Assembly (NCBI GenBank): GCA_002691565.1
Contig: NZIH01000017.1
Span: 1 to 7,069 of the forward strand
Source: Halieaceae bacterium
GTDB taxonomy: Bacteria; Pseudomonadota; Gammaproteobacteria; Pseudomonadales; Halieaceae
Direction: 5' to 3'
DNA: 7,069 nucleotides
The notes beneath the pieces were generated by a model, which saw only the letters and a program-made list of their open reading frames with translations, did not search any database and was not told where the DNA came from. The stretch's first letter is position 1. Every line of letters starts with the position of its first letter. Made by a program: the position numbers and the translations under genes. Of this stretch, positions 1 through 6,114 are shown piece after piece.

Positions 1-2
1 CT

Positions 3-152
3 GCGCTTGAATCTGACAACACCGATATTATCCGTGCGGTCACCGACCAGTTAGGTCAGGCGTCGCTGACGTTTGCTGAACGACGTATGGACCGCAGTAT
101 TAAAAGTGCTTTGCGCGGTGTTGCCGTGTCAGAGCTGGACGCCGAAGACTAG
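3..152 (+). CDS. hscA: Fe-S cluster co-chaperone HscA, C-terminal fragment (5' end outside window)
   Basis: Only the last 49 codons are present, read in frame from position 3 to a TAG stop at 150-152. HscA is the specialised Hsp70 ATPase that, with HscB, drives cluster transfer from the scaffold IscU to recipient apoproteins in the cytoplasm. The visible part belongs to the helical lid at the end of the substrate-binding domain. It carries the FAERRMDRSIKSAL stretch, which closely resembles the FAARRMDQSVRRAL stretch near the end of E. coli HscA as I recall it. The ATPase domain cannot be judged. The identification is supported by fdx starting 10 bp downstream, the standard hscA-fdx order of isc operons. 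The tail after the conserved helix is short and acidic (ELDAED), which is normal for this family. Confidence 0.93.
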   Translation, partial: ALESDNTDIIRAVTDQLGQASLTFAERRMDRSIKSALRGVAVSELDAED

Positions 153-162
153 AGACGAGCTC

Positions 163-501
163 ATGCCCCAGATAATTGTTCTTCCTCATCACGAAATATG
201 CCCTGAGGGCGCGGCGGTAGAGGCTAGCAGCGGTGAGAGTGTCTGCGAAGTGCTGTTAGCCAATGACATAGACATCGAACACGCCTGTGAGATGTCTTGT
301 GCTTGCACGACCTGTCACGTCATCGTCCGAGAGGGATTTGACTCGTTAAACGAGGCAGACGAACTGGAAGAGGACTATCTCGATAAAGCGTGGGGCTTGG
401 AGCCGGAGTCACGATTGTCGTGCCAGGCTATCGTTGGTGACGAGCCGCTCGTCGTTGAAATCCCGAAGTACACGATCAATCACGCTTCAGAGAAACATTA
501 A
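163..501 (+). CDS. fdx: ISC-type [2Fe-2S] ferredoxin
   Basis: This is a 112-residue adrenodoxin-like ferredoxin that supplies electrons during Fe-S cluster assembly on IscU/IscS. Length and sequence match E. coli Fdx (111 aa) almost end to end, including the start MPQIIVLPHH, the HACEMSCACTTCH cluster loop, and DKAWGLEPESRLSCQA. The cluster ligands are Cys42, Cys48, Cys51 and Cys87; Cys46 is the conserved extra cysteine in the loop. The frame stays open upstream to a TTG at 73, but that would overlap hscA and add 30 residues the family lacks, so the ATG at 163 is chosen. The upstream GAGACGAG is only a modest ribosome-binding site, so translation may be coupled to hscA, whose stop is 10 bp away. 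The gene that usually follows, iscX, is absent. Confidence 0.97.
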   Translation: MPQIIVLPHHEICPEGAAVEASSGESVCEVLLANDIDIEHACEMSCACTTCHVIVREGFDSLNEADELEEDYLDKAWGLEPESRLSCQAIVGDEPLVVEIPKYTINHASEKH

Positions 502-520
502 AAAGCACACTTTTGTTGCC

Positions 521-549
521 ATGACAGGCTGAGTTAAAGGCCTTATACT
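521..549 (+). promoter_or_regulatory. Predicted sigma70 promoter for ndk and downstream genes
   Basis: The -35 box ATGACA (521-526, one mismatch to TTGACA) and the -10 box TATACT (544-549, one mismatch to TATAAT) are separated by exactly 17 bp. The predicted transcription start is around 555-557, giving an ndk leader of about 65 nt. The site begins 19 bp after the fdx stop codon, in the only gap long enough for a promoter. It probably starts the ndk-to-bamB transcription unit. Only sequence match and position support it. Confidence 0.75.
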
Positions 550-609
550 CCGCGCCCGATAGCGGGTAGACCCTACATTGAGCCCGTCGATCATTACTTA
601 TTCATCATC

Positions 610-614
610 AGGAG
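610..614 (+). promoter_or_regulatory. Ribosome-binding site of ndk
   Basis: AGGAG lies 6 nt before the ATG at 621, which is near-ideal Shine-Dalgarno sequence and spacing. It fixes the ndk start and suggests efficient translation. Confidence 0.85.
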
Positions 615-620
615 ACATTC

Positions 621-1046
621 ATGTCGGTTGAACAAACGCTTTCGATCATCAAGCCCGATGCCGTTGCAAAAAACGTCACAGGTCAAATCAACGCGCGCTT
701 TGAAGCTGCGGGACTGCAGATCGTTGCTCAAAAAATGCTTCGATTGTCTGATGAGCTAGCCGGTGGGTTCTACGCCGAGCACAAGGAGCGACCTTTCTAT
801 CCAGCGCTCGTTGAGTTTATGACCTCGGGCCCGGTAGTCGTTCAAGTTCTGGAGGGCGAGGGTGCAATTCTCAAGAATCGGGAGTTGATGGGAGCGACTA
901 ACCCCGCTGAAGCTGACGCAGGAACGATTCGTGCAGACTTCGCAAAATCAATTGATGCTAACGCGGTTCATGGCTCTGATTCTCCCGCCTCAGCGGCGCG
1001 AGAAATTGCGTATTTCTTCGCTTCCAGCGATCTCTGCAGTCGATAA
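621..1046 (+). CDS. ndk: Nucleoside diphosphate kinase
   Basis: Ndk transfers the gamma-phosphate from ATP to other nucleoside diphosphates through a phosphohistidine intermediate, balancing cytoplasmic NTP and dNTP pools. The 141-residue protein is about the family length (143 in E. coli). It shows the N-terminal [13 protein letters not shown] strand with Lys11, the [11 protein letters not shown] segment with Tyr51, the [10 protein letters not shown] core, [17 protein letters not shown] with Arg104, and the NAVHGSDS active site with catalytic His117. All expected catalytic residues are intact. It is the first gene after the predicted promoter and has a strong ribosome-binding site. rlmN follows after 19 bp, the same ndk-rlmN order as in Pseudomonas. 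Confidence 0.98.
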   Translation: MSVEQTLSIIKPDAVAKNVTGQINARFEAAGLQIVAQKMLRLSDELAGGFYAEHKERPFYPALVEFMTSGPVVVQVLEGEGAILKNRELMGATNPAEADAGTIRADFAKSIDANAVHGSDSPASAAREIAYFFASSDLCSR

Positions 1047-1065
1047 GTAACGAAGACTGATACTC

Positions 1066-2214
1066 ATGCCGGACGCGCTCATTGCAACAACCGCTCCGGC
1101 CAGCAAGGTCAATCTGCTGGGCATGACACGTGCCCAGCTAGAATCATTTTTTACCGACATTGGTGAGAAGAAATTTCGCGCCCAGCAGGTGATGAAATGG
1201 ATTCACCACCAGGGTGTGCGCGATTTCCAGGATATGACCAATCTTGGCAAGGCACTCCGCGATCGACTCTCTGAGACGGCGGAGATCGCGCCTCCCATGA
1301 TCGATAGCCAGCAAGATTCAGCAGACGGGACCCGAAAATGGGCTATCAAGGTGGCGGGTGGAGCCCTGGTTGAGGCAGTGCTTATTCCAGAGGGTGATCG
1401 AGCAACCTTGTGCGTATCTTCGCAAGTGGGTTGCAGTCTTGATTGCAAGTTTTGCTCCACGGGTAAACAGGGATTTCAGCGCGATTTAACAGCCGCAGAA
1501 ATCATTGGTCAGGTATGGTTAGCCATCGACTCCTATGACGGATGGCAATCGGGAAAAGGGCGTGTTGTCACCAACGTCGTGATGATGGGGATGGGCGAGC
1601 CACTGCTTAATTTCGATAACGTGGTGTCATCCATGGAACTCATGTGTGACGATCTGGCTTACGGTCTCTCTAAACGCAAAGTCACGCTGTCTACATCGGG
1701 TGTCGTACCCGCCCTAGACCAGCTGGCTGATCTGTCGGACGTAAGTTTGGCAATATCATTGCATGCGCCTAATGATGCGATTCGCGATCAGATTGTTCCC
1801 ATCAACAAGCGGTACCCCATAGCAAAGTTACTGTCATCGGCACGTGCCTACATTGACGCGCAAACCGATAAAAAGCGTGTGGTAACGATTGAGTACACCT
1901 TATTGGCCGGTGTAAACGACCAGGTGGAACACGCGCATGAACTTGCGCAGCTACTCGATAGCTATCCCTGCAAAATTAATCTCATTCCATTCAATGACTT
2001 TCCTAACTCCGGGTTTAAACGACCGAGTGGTAACGCGGTTTCACGATTTTGGAAAGTCTTGATGGAAGCGGGATTCATCGTCACAGTAAGGACAACTAGA
2101 GGTGACGATATCGATGCTGCTTGCGGGCAACTTGTGGGTGAGGTGAACGACCGAACCAAACGCTCGGCTCGATATCGTGCACAATACGAAGAAATAGACA
2201 CAGTTGAGGGGTAA
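1066..2214 (+). CDS. rlmN: Dual-specificity 23S rRNA (A2503-C2)/tRNA (A37-C2) methyltransferase RlmN
   Basis: This radical SAM enzyme makes 2-methyladenosine at 23S rRNA A2503 and at A37 of some tRNAs, supporting translational accuracy. The 382-residue protein matches the family length (384 in E. coli). An N-terminal helical domain (about 18-75) is followed by the radical SAM core. The CX3CX2C motif binding the [4Fe-4S] cluster is Cys123, Cys127 and Cys130. The two mechanistic cysteines are present: Cys353 in DIDAACGQL (the methyl-carrying residue, Cys355 in E. coli) and Cys116 in ATLCVSS (Cys118 in E. coli). Glu103 in LVEAVLIPE matches the proposed general base. Other family motifs are [10 protein letters not shown] (173-182), TLSTSGVVP and [11 protein letters not shown]. 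Presence of the RlmN-type motifs indicates housekeeping RlmN rather than the resistance paralogue Cfr. Its ribosome-binding site is weak (CGAAGA), so translation may depend partly on ndk upstream. Confidence 0.98.
   Translation: MPDALIATTAPASKVNLLGMTRAQLESFFTDIGEKKFRAQQVMKWIHHQGVRDFQDMTNLGKALRDRLSETAEIAPPMIDSQQDSADGTRKWAIKVAGGALVEAVLIPEGDRATLCVSSQVGCSLDCKFCSTGKQGFQRDLTAAEIIGQVWLAIDSYDGWQSGKGRVVTNVVMMGMGEPLLNFDNVVSSMELMCDDLAYGLSKRKVTLSTSGVVPALDQLADLSDVSLAISLHAPNDAIRDQIVPINKRYPIAKLLSSARAYIDAQTDKKRVVTIEYTLLAGVNDQVEHAHELAQLLDSYPCKINLIPFNDFPNSGFKRPSGNAVSRFWKVLMEAGFIVTVRTTRGDDIDAACGQLVGEVNDRTKRSARYRAQYEEIDTVEG
2206..2211 (+). promoter_or_regulatory. Ribosome-binding site supporting the GTG start of pilW
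   Basis: GAGGGG lies just before the rlmN stop codon (2212-2214) and 11 nt before the GTG at 2223. The spacing is slightly long, but no other start nearby keeps the lipoprotein signal peptide, so this site supports the GTG start. It also implies coupling to rlmN termination. Confidence 0.65.
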
Positions 2215-2222
2215 ACATCCCT

Positions 2223-2984
2223 GTGAAACATCTTTGCTCATTGGTGATTACGGCGTTTCTTGCCGGCTGTGTTGTCGAGACAGCTGGGCCTGAGCCAGCG
2301 CCGATCGATCCTGCACAGGCAATAGAGCAGCGCGTTAGTCTTGCCCGTCAATATATTGGTGCGGGTGATTGGGACAATGCCAAACGCAATCTCGAGCTGG
2401 CCGCAGCGATTGATTCGGACAACGCTGATGTGCTGGAGGCATTTGCGCTCGTCTACCAAAGCACCGGTGAATTTGAGCTTGCTGAATACAATTTCAGGGA
2501 AGCATTGGATGCCGGCGCCGGATCTCGCGCGCGAAATAATTACGCCGCGTTTCTATACGCTCAGGGCCGTTACCTTGAGGCGGCAGCCGTGTTTCGAGAG
2601 GTCACGACCGATACGCTTTACAGTGGTCGACCCAGAGCGTTCGTGAACCTTGGTTTGGCCCTGCTTCAGACCCAGGAAACGGCAGATGCGAAATCCGCCT
2701 TTAGTCGAGCACTGCTTATGGAGCCACGAAACAGCACCGCGCTCCTGGAGCTCACTCAAATCGAACTCACTGAGGGTGATGTAGCGGCCGCGAGTGGGTA
2801 TTATGAGCGGTATAGAACAGGCACACGCGGACAGACCGCGCGTGCACTGATTCTCGGTGTCGAAATTGCGCGTCTGAATGGCGATGCAAACATAGAGGCC
2901 AGTAACATGCTGGCACTGCGCAATCTCTATGCCGAAACGCCAATTTATAAGGCGTGGACAGCTGCCCAGAGGGAGCAGCGTTAA
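2223..2984 (+). CDS. pilW: Type IV pilus biogenesis/stability lipoprotein PilW (PilF), TPR pilotin
   Basis: This is a 253-residue outer-membrane lipoprotein built of tetratricopeptide repeats. In Pseudomonas the homologue PilF (about 252 aa) is the pilotin that targets the secretin PilQ to the outer membrane and allows its multimerisation. The GTG start gives a signal peptide with lipobox LAGC (13-16), so Cys16 is the lipidation site. The next residue, Val17, is not an Asp retention signal, which fits outer-membrane sorting. A short Pro-rich linker (22-30) precedes about five TPR units at roughly 35-67, 69-101, 103-135, 138-170 and 172-203, with typical features such as GDWDNAKRNLELA, GEFELAEYNFREAL and GRYLEAAAVFREV. 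Identification rests on TPR layout, length and the rlmN-adjacent position seen in Pseudomonas. It starts 8 bp after rlmN. The usual next gene, rodZ, is missing. Confidence 0.92.
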   Translation: MKHLCSLVITAFLAGCVVETAGPEPAPIDPAQAIEQRVSLARQYIGAGDWDNAKRNLELAAAIDSDNADVLEAFALVYQSTGEFELAEYNFREALDAGAGSRARNNYAAFLYAQGRYLEAAAVFREVTTDTLYSGRPRAFVNLGLALLQTQETADAKSAFSRALLMEPRNSTALLELTQIELTEGDVAAASGYYERYRTGTRGQTARALILGVEIARLNGDANIEASNMLALRNLYAETPIYKAWTAAQREQR

Positions 2985-3001
2985 TAACATAAGAACACTG
3001 T

Positions 3002-3007
3002 AGGGGA
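3002..3007 (+). promoter_or_regulatory. Ribosome-binding site of ispG
   Basis: AGGGGA ends 7 nt before the ATG at 3015, a good Shine-Dalgarno site that confirms this start for ispG within the 30-bp spacer after pilW. Confidence 0.8.
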
Positions 3008-3014
3008 ACTCTCC

Positions 3015-4142
3015 ATGAGTCAGGCTTCACCCATTAAACGCCGCAAGAGCCGTCAGATTATGGTTGGCACTGTGCCAGTGGGTGGAGACGCCCCCATCAG
3101 TGTTCAGAGTATGACAAACACCGAAACCTGTGATGTTGATGCGACGCTGGGCCAGATCAATGCGATCGCCGAGGCGGGCGCCGATATTGTCAGAGTCTCA
3201 GTGCCCAGTATGGACGCGGCCGAGGCTTTCAAGGCGATTCGGCAGCAGTCTCCAGTGCCACTGGTTGCCGATATTCATTTTGATCACAAAATCGCACTCA
3301 AGGTCGCTGAGTACGGTGTCGACTGTCTTCGAATTAACCCCGGTAACATCGGCAAAGAGCAAAAAGTTCGAGAGGTCATTGCCGCTTGCAAGGATAAGGG
3401 TATTCCCATTCGTATTGGTGTGAATGCGGGTTCCCTTGGAAAAGAATTGATGAGGAAGTACCCAGAGCCCACGTCAGAAGCGCTCATCGAATCGGCCCTG
3501 AAAAATGTCGATATCCTGGACCGGCACAACTTTCCAGACTTCAAGGTGAGTGTGAAGGCGTCCGAGGTATTTATGGCCGTGGCTGCTTATCGCGGTCTTG
3601 CTCAGCAGATTGAGCAACCGCTGCATCTTGGTATCACTGAGGCCGGTGCTTTGCGTGGCGGTACCGTAAAGTCAGCTGTTGGTCTTGGCATGCTTCTAAT
3701 GGAGGGTATTGGCGATACCATGCGAGTTTCTCTTGCCGCCGACCCGGTTGAGGAGGTCAAGGTAGGCTTTGAGATCTTAAAAAGCCTAAAACTGCGCACA
3801 AACGGCATTAATTTTGTCGCATGCCCCAGTTGTTCACGGCAAAACTTTGATGTTATCGGTACAATGAACGAGTTGGAGCGGCGTTTGGAGGATATCCGGA
3901 CGCCTATGGATGTGGCCGTTATTGGCTGCATCGTCAATGGGCCGGGAGAAGCCAAAGAGGCGGATGTCGGTTTGACAGGAGCGACCCCCAGCAATTTGAT
4001 TTACCTCGATGGCGAGCCTGATCACAAAGTCAGCAACACAGACTTTGTTGATCACTTGGAATCCGTCATTCGTAAGCGAGCCGAGAACCTGGAAGCCCAG
4101 CGTGCTCGGGAAGAAGCTGAGATTATTTCCAGCAGTCACTAG
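3015..4142 (+). CDS. ispG: 4-hydroxy-3-methylbut-2-enyl-diphosphate synthase (IspG/GcpE)
   Basis: IspG catalyses the penultimate step of the MEP isoprenoid pathway: two-electron reductive ring opening of methylerythritol cyclodiphosphate to HMBPP, using a [4Fe-4S] cluster and reduced flavodoxin or ferredoxin. The 375-residue protein matches the compact bacterial form (372 in E. coli) without the insert domain found in plant enzymes. An N-terminal TIM barrel (about 10-255) carries [22 protein letters not shown] and RINPGNIG. The C-terminal cluster domain has CPSC (Cys270, Cys273), Cys305 in [11 protein letters not shown], and Glu312, the fourth cluster ligand. All cluster ligands are intact. 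The last 25 residues form a charged helix rich in Arg, Glu and Ala, comparable to the E. coli tail. hisS follows after 12 bp, the conserved ispG-hisS order. Confidence 0.98.
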   Translation: MSQASPIKRRKSRQIMVGTVPVGGDAPISVQSMTNTETCDVDATLGQINAIAEAGADIVRVSVPSMDAAEAFKAIRQQSPVPLVADIHFDHKIALKVAEYGVDCLRINPGNIGKEQKVREVIAACKDKGIPIRIGVNAGSLGKELMRKYPEPTSEALIESALKNVDILDRHNFPDFKVSVKASEVFMAVAAYRGLAQQIEQPLHLGITEAGALRGGTVKSAVGLGMLLMEGIGDTMRVSLAADPVEEVKVGFEILKSLKLRTNGINFVACPSCSRQNFDVIGTMNELERRLEDIRTPMDVAVIGCIVNGPGEAKEADVGLTGATPSNLIYLDGEPDHKVSNTDFVDHLESVIRKRAENLEAQRAREEAEIISSSH

Positions 4143-4154
4143 GGCATACAGTCA

Positions 4155-5435
4155 ATGAGTCAATACCGCGCTATTCGGGGAATGGTTGATGTTCTTCCCG
4201 ATGAGACACCGTTGTGGCAGATGCTTGAACAAACTGCCCGCGACGTGTTGGCTGCGCACGGTTATGCAGAGATACGCACCCCGATTGTAGAAAGCACGGA
4301 GTTATTTGCCCGCTCGATTGGTGAAGTGACTGACATTGTCGAGAAAGAAATGTACTCGTTCCCCGACCGGAATGATGAGAGTCTATCGCTGAGACCGGAA
4401 GGCACGGCGAGTACTGTCCGCGCCGCGGTGCAGCACAACCTAGTTCAATCACCGCAGCGCGTTTGGTACATGGGACCCATGTTCCGGTATGAGCGACCTC
4501 AGAAAGGTCGGCAGCGCCAGTTTCACCAATTGGGAGTCGAGACCTTTGGCGTGGCGGGACCAGAGCAGGACGCTGAGCTGTTACTCATGTGCCGCCAGTG
4601 GTGGACACGACTGGGTATCAGCGATGTATTAATCCTCGAATTGAACACCATTGGCAGCCCCGAAGCGCGCGCGTCCTATAAAGCGGCCCTGACAGAGTAT
4701 CTGCGTGACCACTTTGATTCACTGGACGAGGACAGTCAGCGACGGTTGGACACTAACCCCCTCAGAATTCTTGATAGCAAATCGACGAGCACGCAATCGA
4801 TTTTGGACGGCGCTCCTTCAATGGCTGACTACTTGGATGAGGAGTCCAAGTCGCATCATGAGAGGCTCTGCCAGTTGCTGGATATGGCCGGGCTGGCTTA
4901 CACCATCAACCCTCGTTTGGTACGCGGACTCGACTATTACAACAAGACGGTATTTGAGTGGACAACCGATCAGCTGGGTGCTCAGGCAACCGTTTGTGGC
5001 GGTGGCCGCTATGACATGATGGTGAATCAGTTTGGTGGCAAAGTGACGCCAGCCTCAGGGTTTGCAGCGGGTCTTGAGCGGCTGGTGCTTCTCATGCAGA
5101 CGCTCGATCTTGATGCGGCATCAAATCCTGATCTGTATATAGTGAGTTCTAACGAAAATGCCTTTGGCCAAGCAATGCTCGAGGCGGATAGAATACGCGC
5201 TGAATTTCCCGGGCTGGGTGTTGTCCAACACCTGGGTGGTGGCAGCTTCAAGAGTCAGTTCAAGCGAGCTGATAAGAGTGGTGCCGCGTGGGCAATGGTA
5301 TTTGGTGACGAGGAAATGGTCTCTGGCAAAGTGACCTTGAAACCTTTACGTGCCAATGAAGAGCAAATGACTCTCTCGAGAGAGGAGTTAGATACGTTTT
5401 TGAGTCAGCTAGAACAGCTGACAAATGAGTATTGA
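4155..5435 (+). CDS. hisS: Histidine-tRNA ligase
   Basis: This class II aminoacyl-tRNA synthetase charges tRNA-His in the cytoplasm as a homodimer. Its 426 residues match E. coli HisRS (424). It begins with the family hallmark RAIRGMVDVLPDE (motif 1 follows), and has RPEGTASTVRA (80-90), motif 2 with FRYERPQKGRQRQFHQ (110-125) including Arg111, the histidine-specific loop LVRGLDYYNKTVFEW (255-269) with Arg257, the Gly-rich CGGGRYD (281-287), and motif 3 GFAAGLERL (302-310). The C-terminal anticodon-binding domain covers about 325-426. Nothing is missing, so this is true HisRS rather than the HisZ paralogue, which lacks this C-terminal domain. The start is the ATG 12 bp after ispG. A modest AGGG at 4141-4144 overlaps the ispG stop codon, suggesting coupled translation. 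Confidence 0.98.
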   Translation: MSQYRAIRGMVDVLPDETPLWQMLEQTARDVLAAHGYAEIRTPIVESTELFARSIGEVTDIVEKEMYSFPDRNDESLSLRPEGTASTVRAAVQHNLVQSPQRVWYMGPMFRYERPQKGRQRQFHQLGVETFGVAGPEQDAELLLMCRQWWTRLGISDVLILELNTIGSPEARASYKAALTEYLRDHFDSLDEDSQRRLDTNPLRILDSKSTSTQSILDGAPSMADYLDEESKSHHERLCQLLDMAGLAYTINPRLVRGLDYYNKTVFEWTTDQLGAQATVCGGGRYDMMVNQFGGKVTPASGFAAGLERLVLLMQTLDLDAASNPDLYIVSSNENAFGQAMLEADRIRAEFPGLGVVQHLGGGSFKSQFKRADKSGAAWAMVFGDEEMVSGKVTLKPLRANEEQMTLSREELDTFLSQLEQLTNEY

Positions 5436-5439
5436 GGAG
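5434..5439 (+). promoter_or_regulatory. Ribosome-binding site deciding the GTG start of yfgM
   Basis: GAGGAG overlaps the hisS TGA stop (5433-5435) and ends 6 nt before the GTG at 5446. Sequence and spacing are near ideal, so the GTG start is well supported and yfgM translation is probably linked to hisS termination. Confidence 0.85.
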
Positions 5440-5445
5440 TAGGTA

Positions 5446-6114
5446 GTGGCTGATCATCTTCAAGAAGAAGAGCAGTTAGAGGCAATTTCCCAGTGGTGGC
5501 AGGAAAACCGTACATCGGTGATCGCTGTGGTTGTATTGACTCTGGGAGGCACCATTGGTTGGTCACAGTACGAGGATTACACCAGCGACAAAGCGGTGGT
5601 AGCCGCCAATGCTTACGATGAGCTTTTACAGGAAAGGGAATCTGGAGTCGCTGCAGAGGAGCTGGCGCTTATCAGTGCTGGATTGAGAGATACCCATTCG
5701 GGAGAGGCGTTTGCCGACTTTGCATCGTTGCAGGTCGCGGCCGCGGCTGTGCAAGCGGGTGATTTGGTGCTTGCTCGCGGAGAACTTGAATCCGTTATGG
5801 CGGGCGTCGAATTCGACTCAACCTTGGGTCAGTTGGTTCAGCTAAGACTGGCTCGTGTTATGGCAGCATCAGGCGACGAAGCCGGCGCAGTGGCTATTCT
5901 TGAGCAGGGAAGTAGTTCCTTCCCGGCCAGTTATGCCCAAGCGCTTGGTGACATTCACTTAGCTGCAGGGCGGGAAGCCGAAGCGCTATTGGCCTATCAG
6001 TCTGCCCAGACCGAGTCACTGGCGCTCGGTGGTCAACTGGGTCTGGTCGATCTCAAAGTAACTGGGTTGTCACTCCGCGATGCGGCAGATTCTGGCGAGG
6101 ACTCGCAGCAATGA
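5446..6114 (+). CDS. yfgM: YfgM family inner-membrane protein, ancillary SecYEG translocon subunit (TPR-like)
   Basis: YfgM is a single-span inner-membrane protein with a periplasmic TPR-like domain. In E. coli (206 aa) it associates with SecYEG and the chaperone PpiD and helps newly exported envelope proteins. This 222-residue protein has the expected plan: a short acidic cytoplasmic start with the family-typical EEEQLEAISQWWQENR (about 7-22), one membrane segment (about 23-40), the adjoining YEDYTSDKAVVAANAYDELL, then an alpha-helical repeat domain to the C-terminus, including ALGDIHLAAGREAEALLAYQ, a TPR-like pair of helices near 165-184. The tail is acidic and low-complexity. The position between hisS and bamB is the conserved one. 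The start is GTG, fixed by a strong ribosome-binding site 10 bp after hisS. Sequence is less conserved than its neighbours, so the identification leans on topology and context. Confidence 0.93.
   Translation: MADHLQEEEQLEAISQWWQENRTSVIAVVVLTLGGTIGWSQYEDYTSDKAVVAANAYDELLQERESGVAAEELALISAGLRDTHSGEAFADFASLQVAAAAVQAGDLVLARGELESVMAGVEFDSTLGQLVQLRLARVMAASGDEAGAVAILEQGSSSFPASYAQALGDIHLAAGREAEALLAYQSAQTESLALGGQLGLVDLKVTGLSLRDAADSGEDSQQ
6097..6101 (+). promoter_or_regulatory. Ribosome-binding site of bamB inside yfgM
   Basis: GAGGA lies within the last codons of yfgM, 9 nt before the bamB ATG at 6111. Together with the ATGA stop-start overlap it supports translational coupling of the two genes. Confidence 0.7.

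Larger units (their letters stand above)
502..620 (+). other. fdx-ndk intergenic region and ndk leader
   Basis: This 119-bp spacer is the only sizeable non-coding gap in the window. It contains the ndk promoter, then a predicted leader of about 65 nt with a small CCCG-ATAG-CGGG hairpin (555-566) at or next to the expected transcription start, and the ndk ribosome-binding site at its end. I see no GC-rich stem followed by a T run, so no clear intrinsic terminator for the isc operon. The spacer has no AUG-started reading frame that could encode IscX. Confidence 0.7.

Noticed and set aside
73..162. N-terminal extension of the ferredoxin frame to an upstream TTG
   Set aside because: It would overlap hscA by 80 bp and add 30 residues not found in Isc ferredoxins. 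The ATG at 163 reproduces the family N-terminus exactly.
501..514. AAAAG-CACA-CTTTT inverted repeat just after fdx as a terminator
   Set aside because: The stem is only 5 bp, mostly A-T, and the T run is part of the stem with no U tract after it, so it is too weak for an intrinsic terminator.
564..573. GGG-TAGA-CCC alternative stem in the ndk leader as a riboswitch or attenuator
   Set aside because: A 3-bp stem competing with the CCCG/CGGG hairpin is within chance expectation, and no known riboswitch core or leader peptide is visible in the leader.
3602..3994. 130-codon - strand open frame opposite ispG
   Set aside because: It is antisense to the conserved cluster domain of ispG; composition and lack of a recognisable domain mark it as a by-product of codon use. 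The other antisense frames, such as 2553-2990 opposite pilW, were rejected for the same reason.
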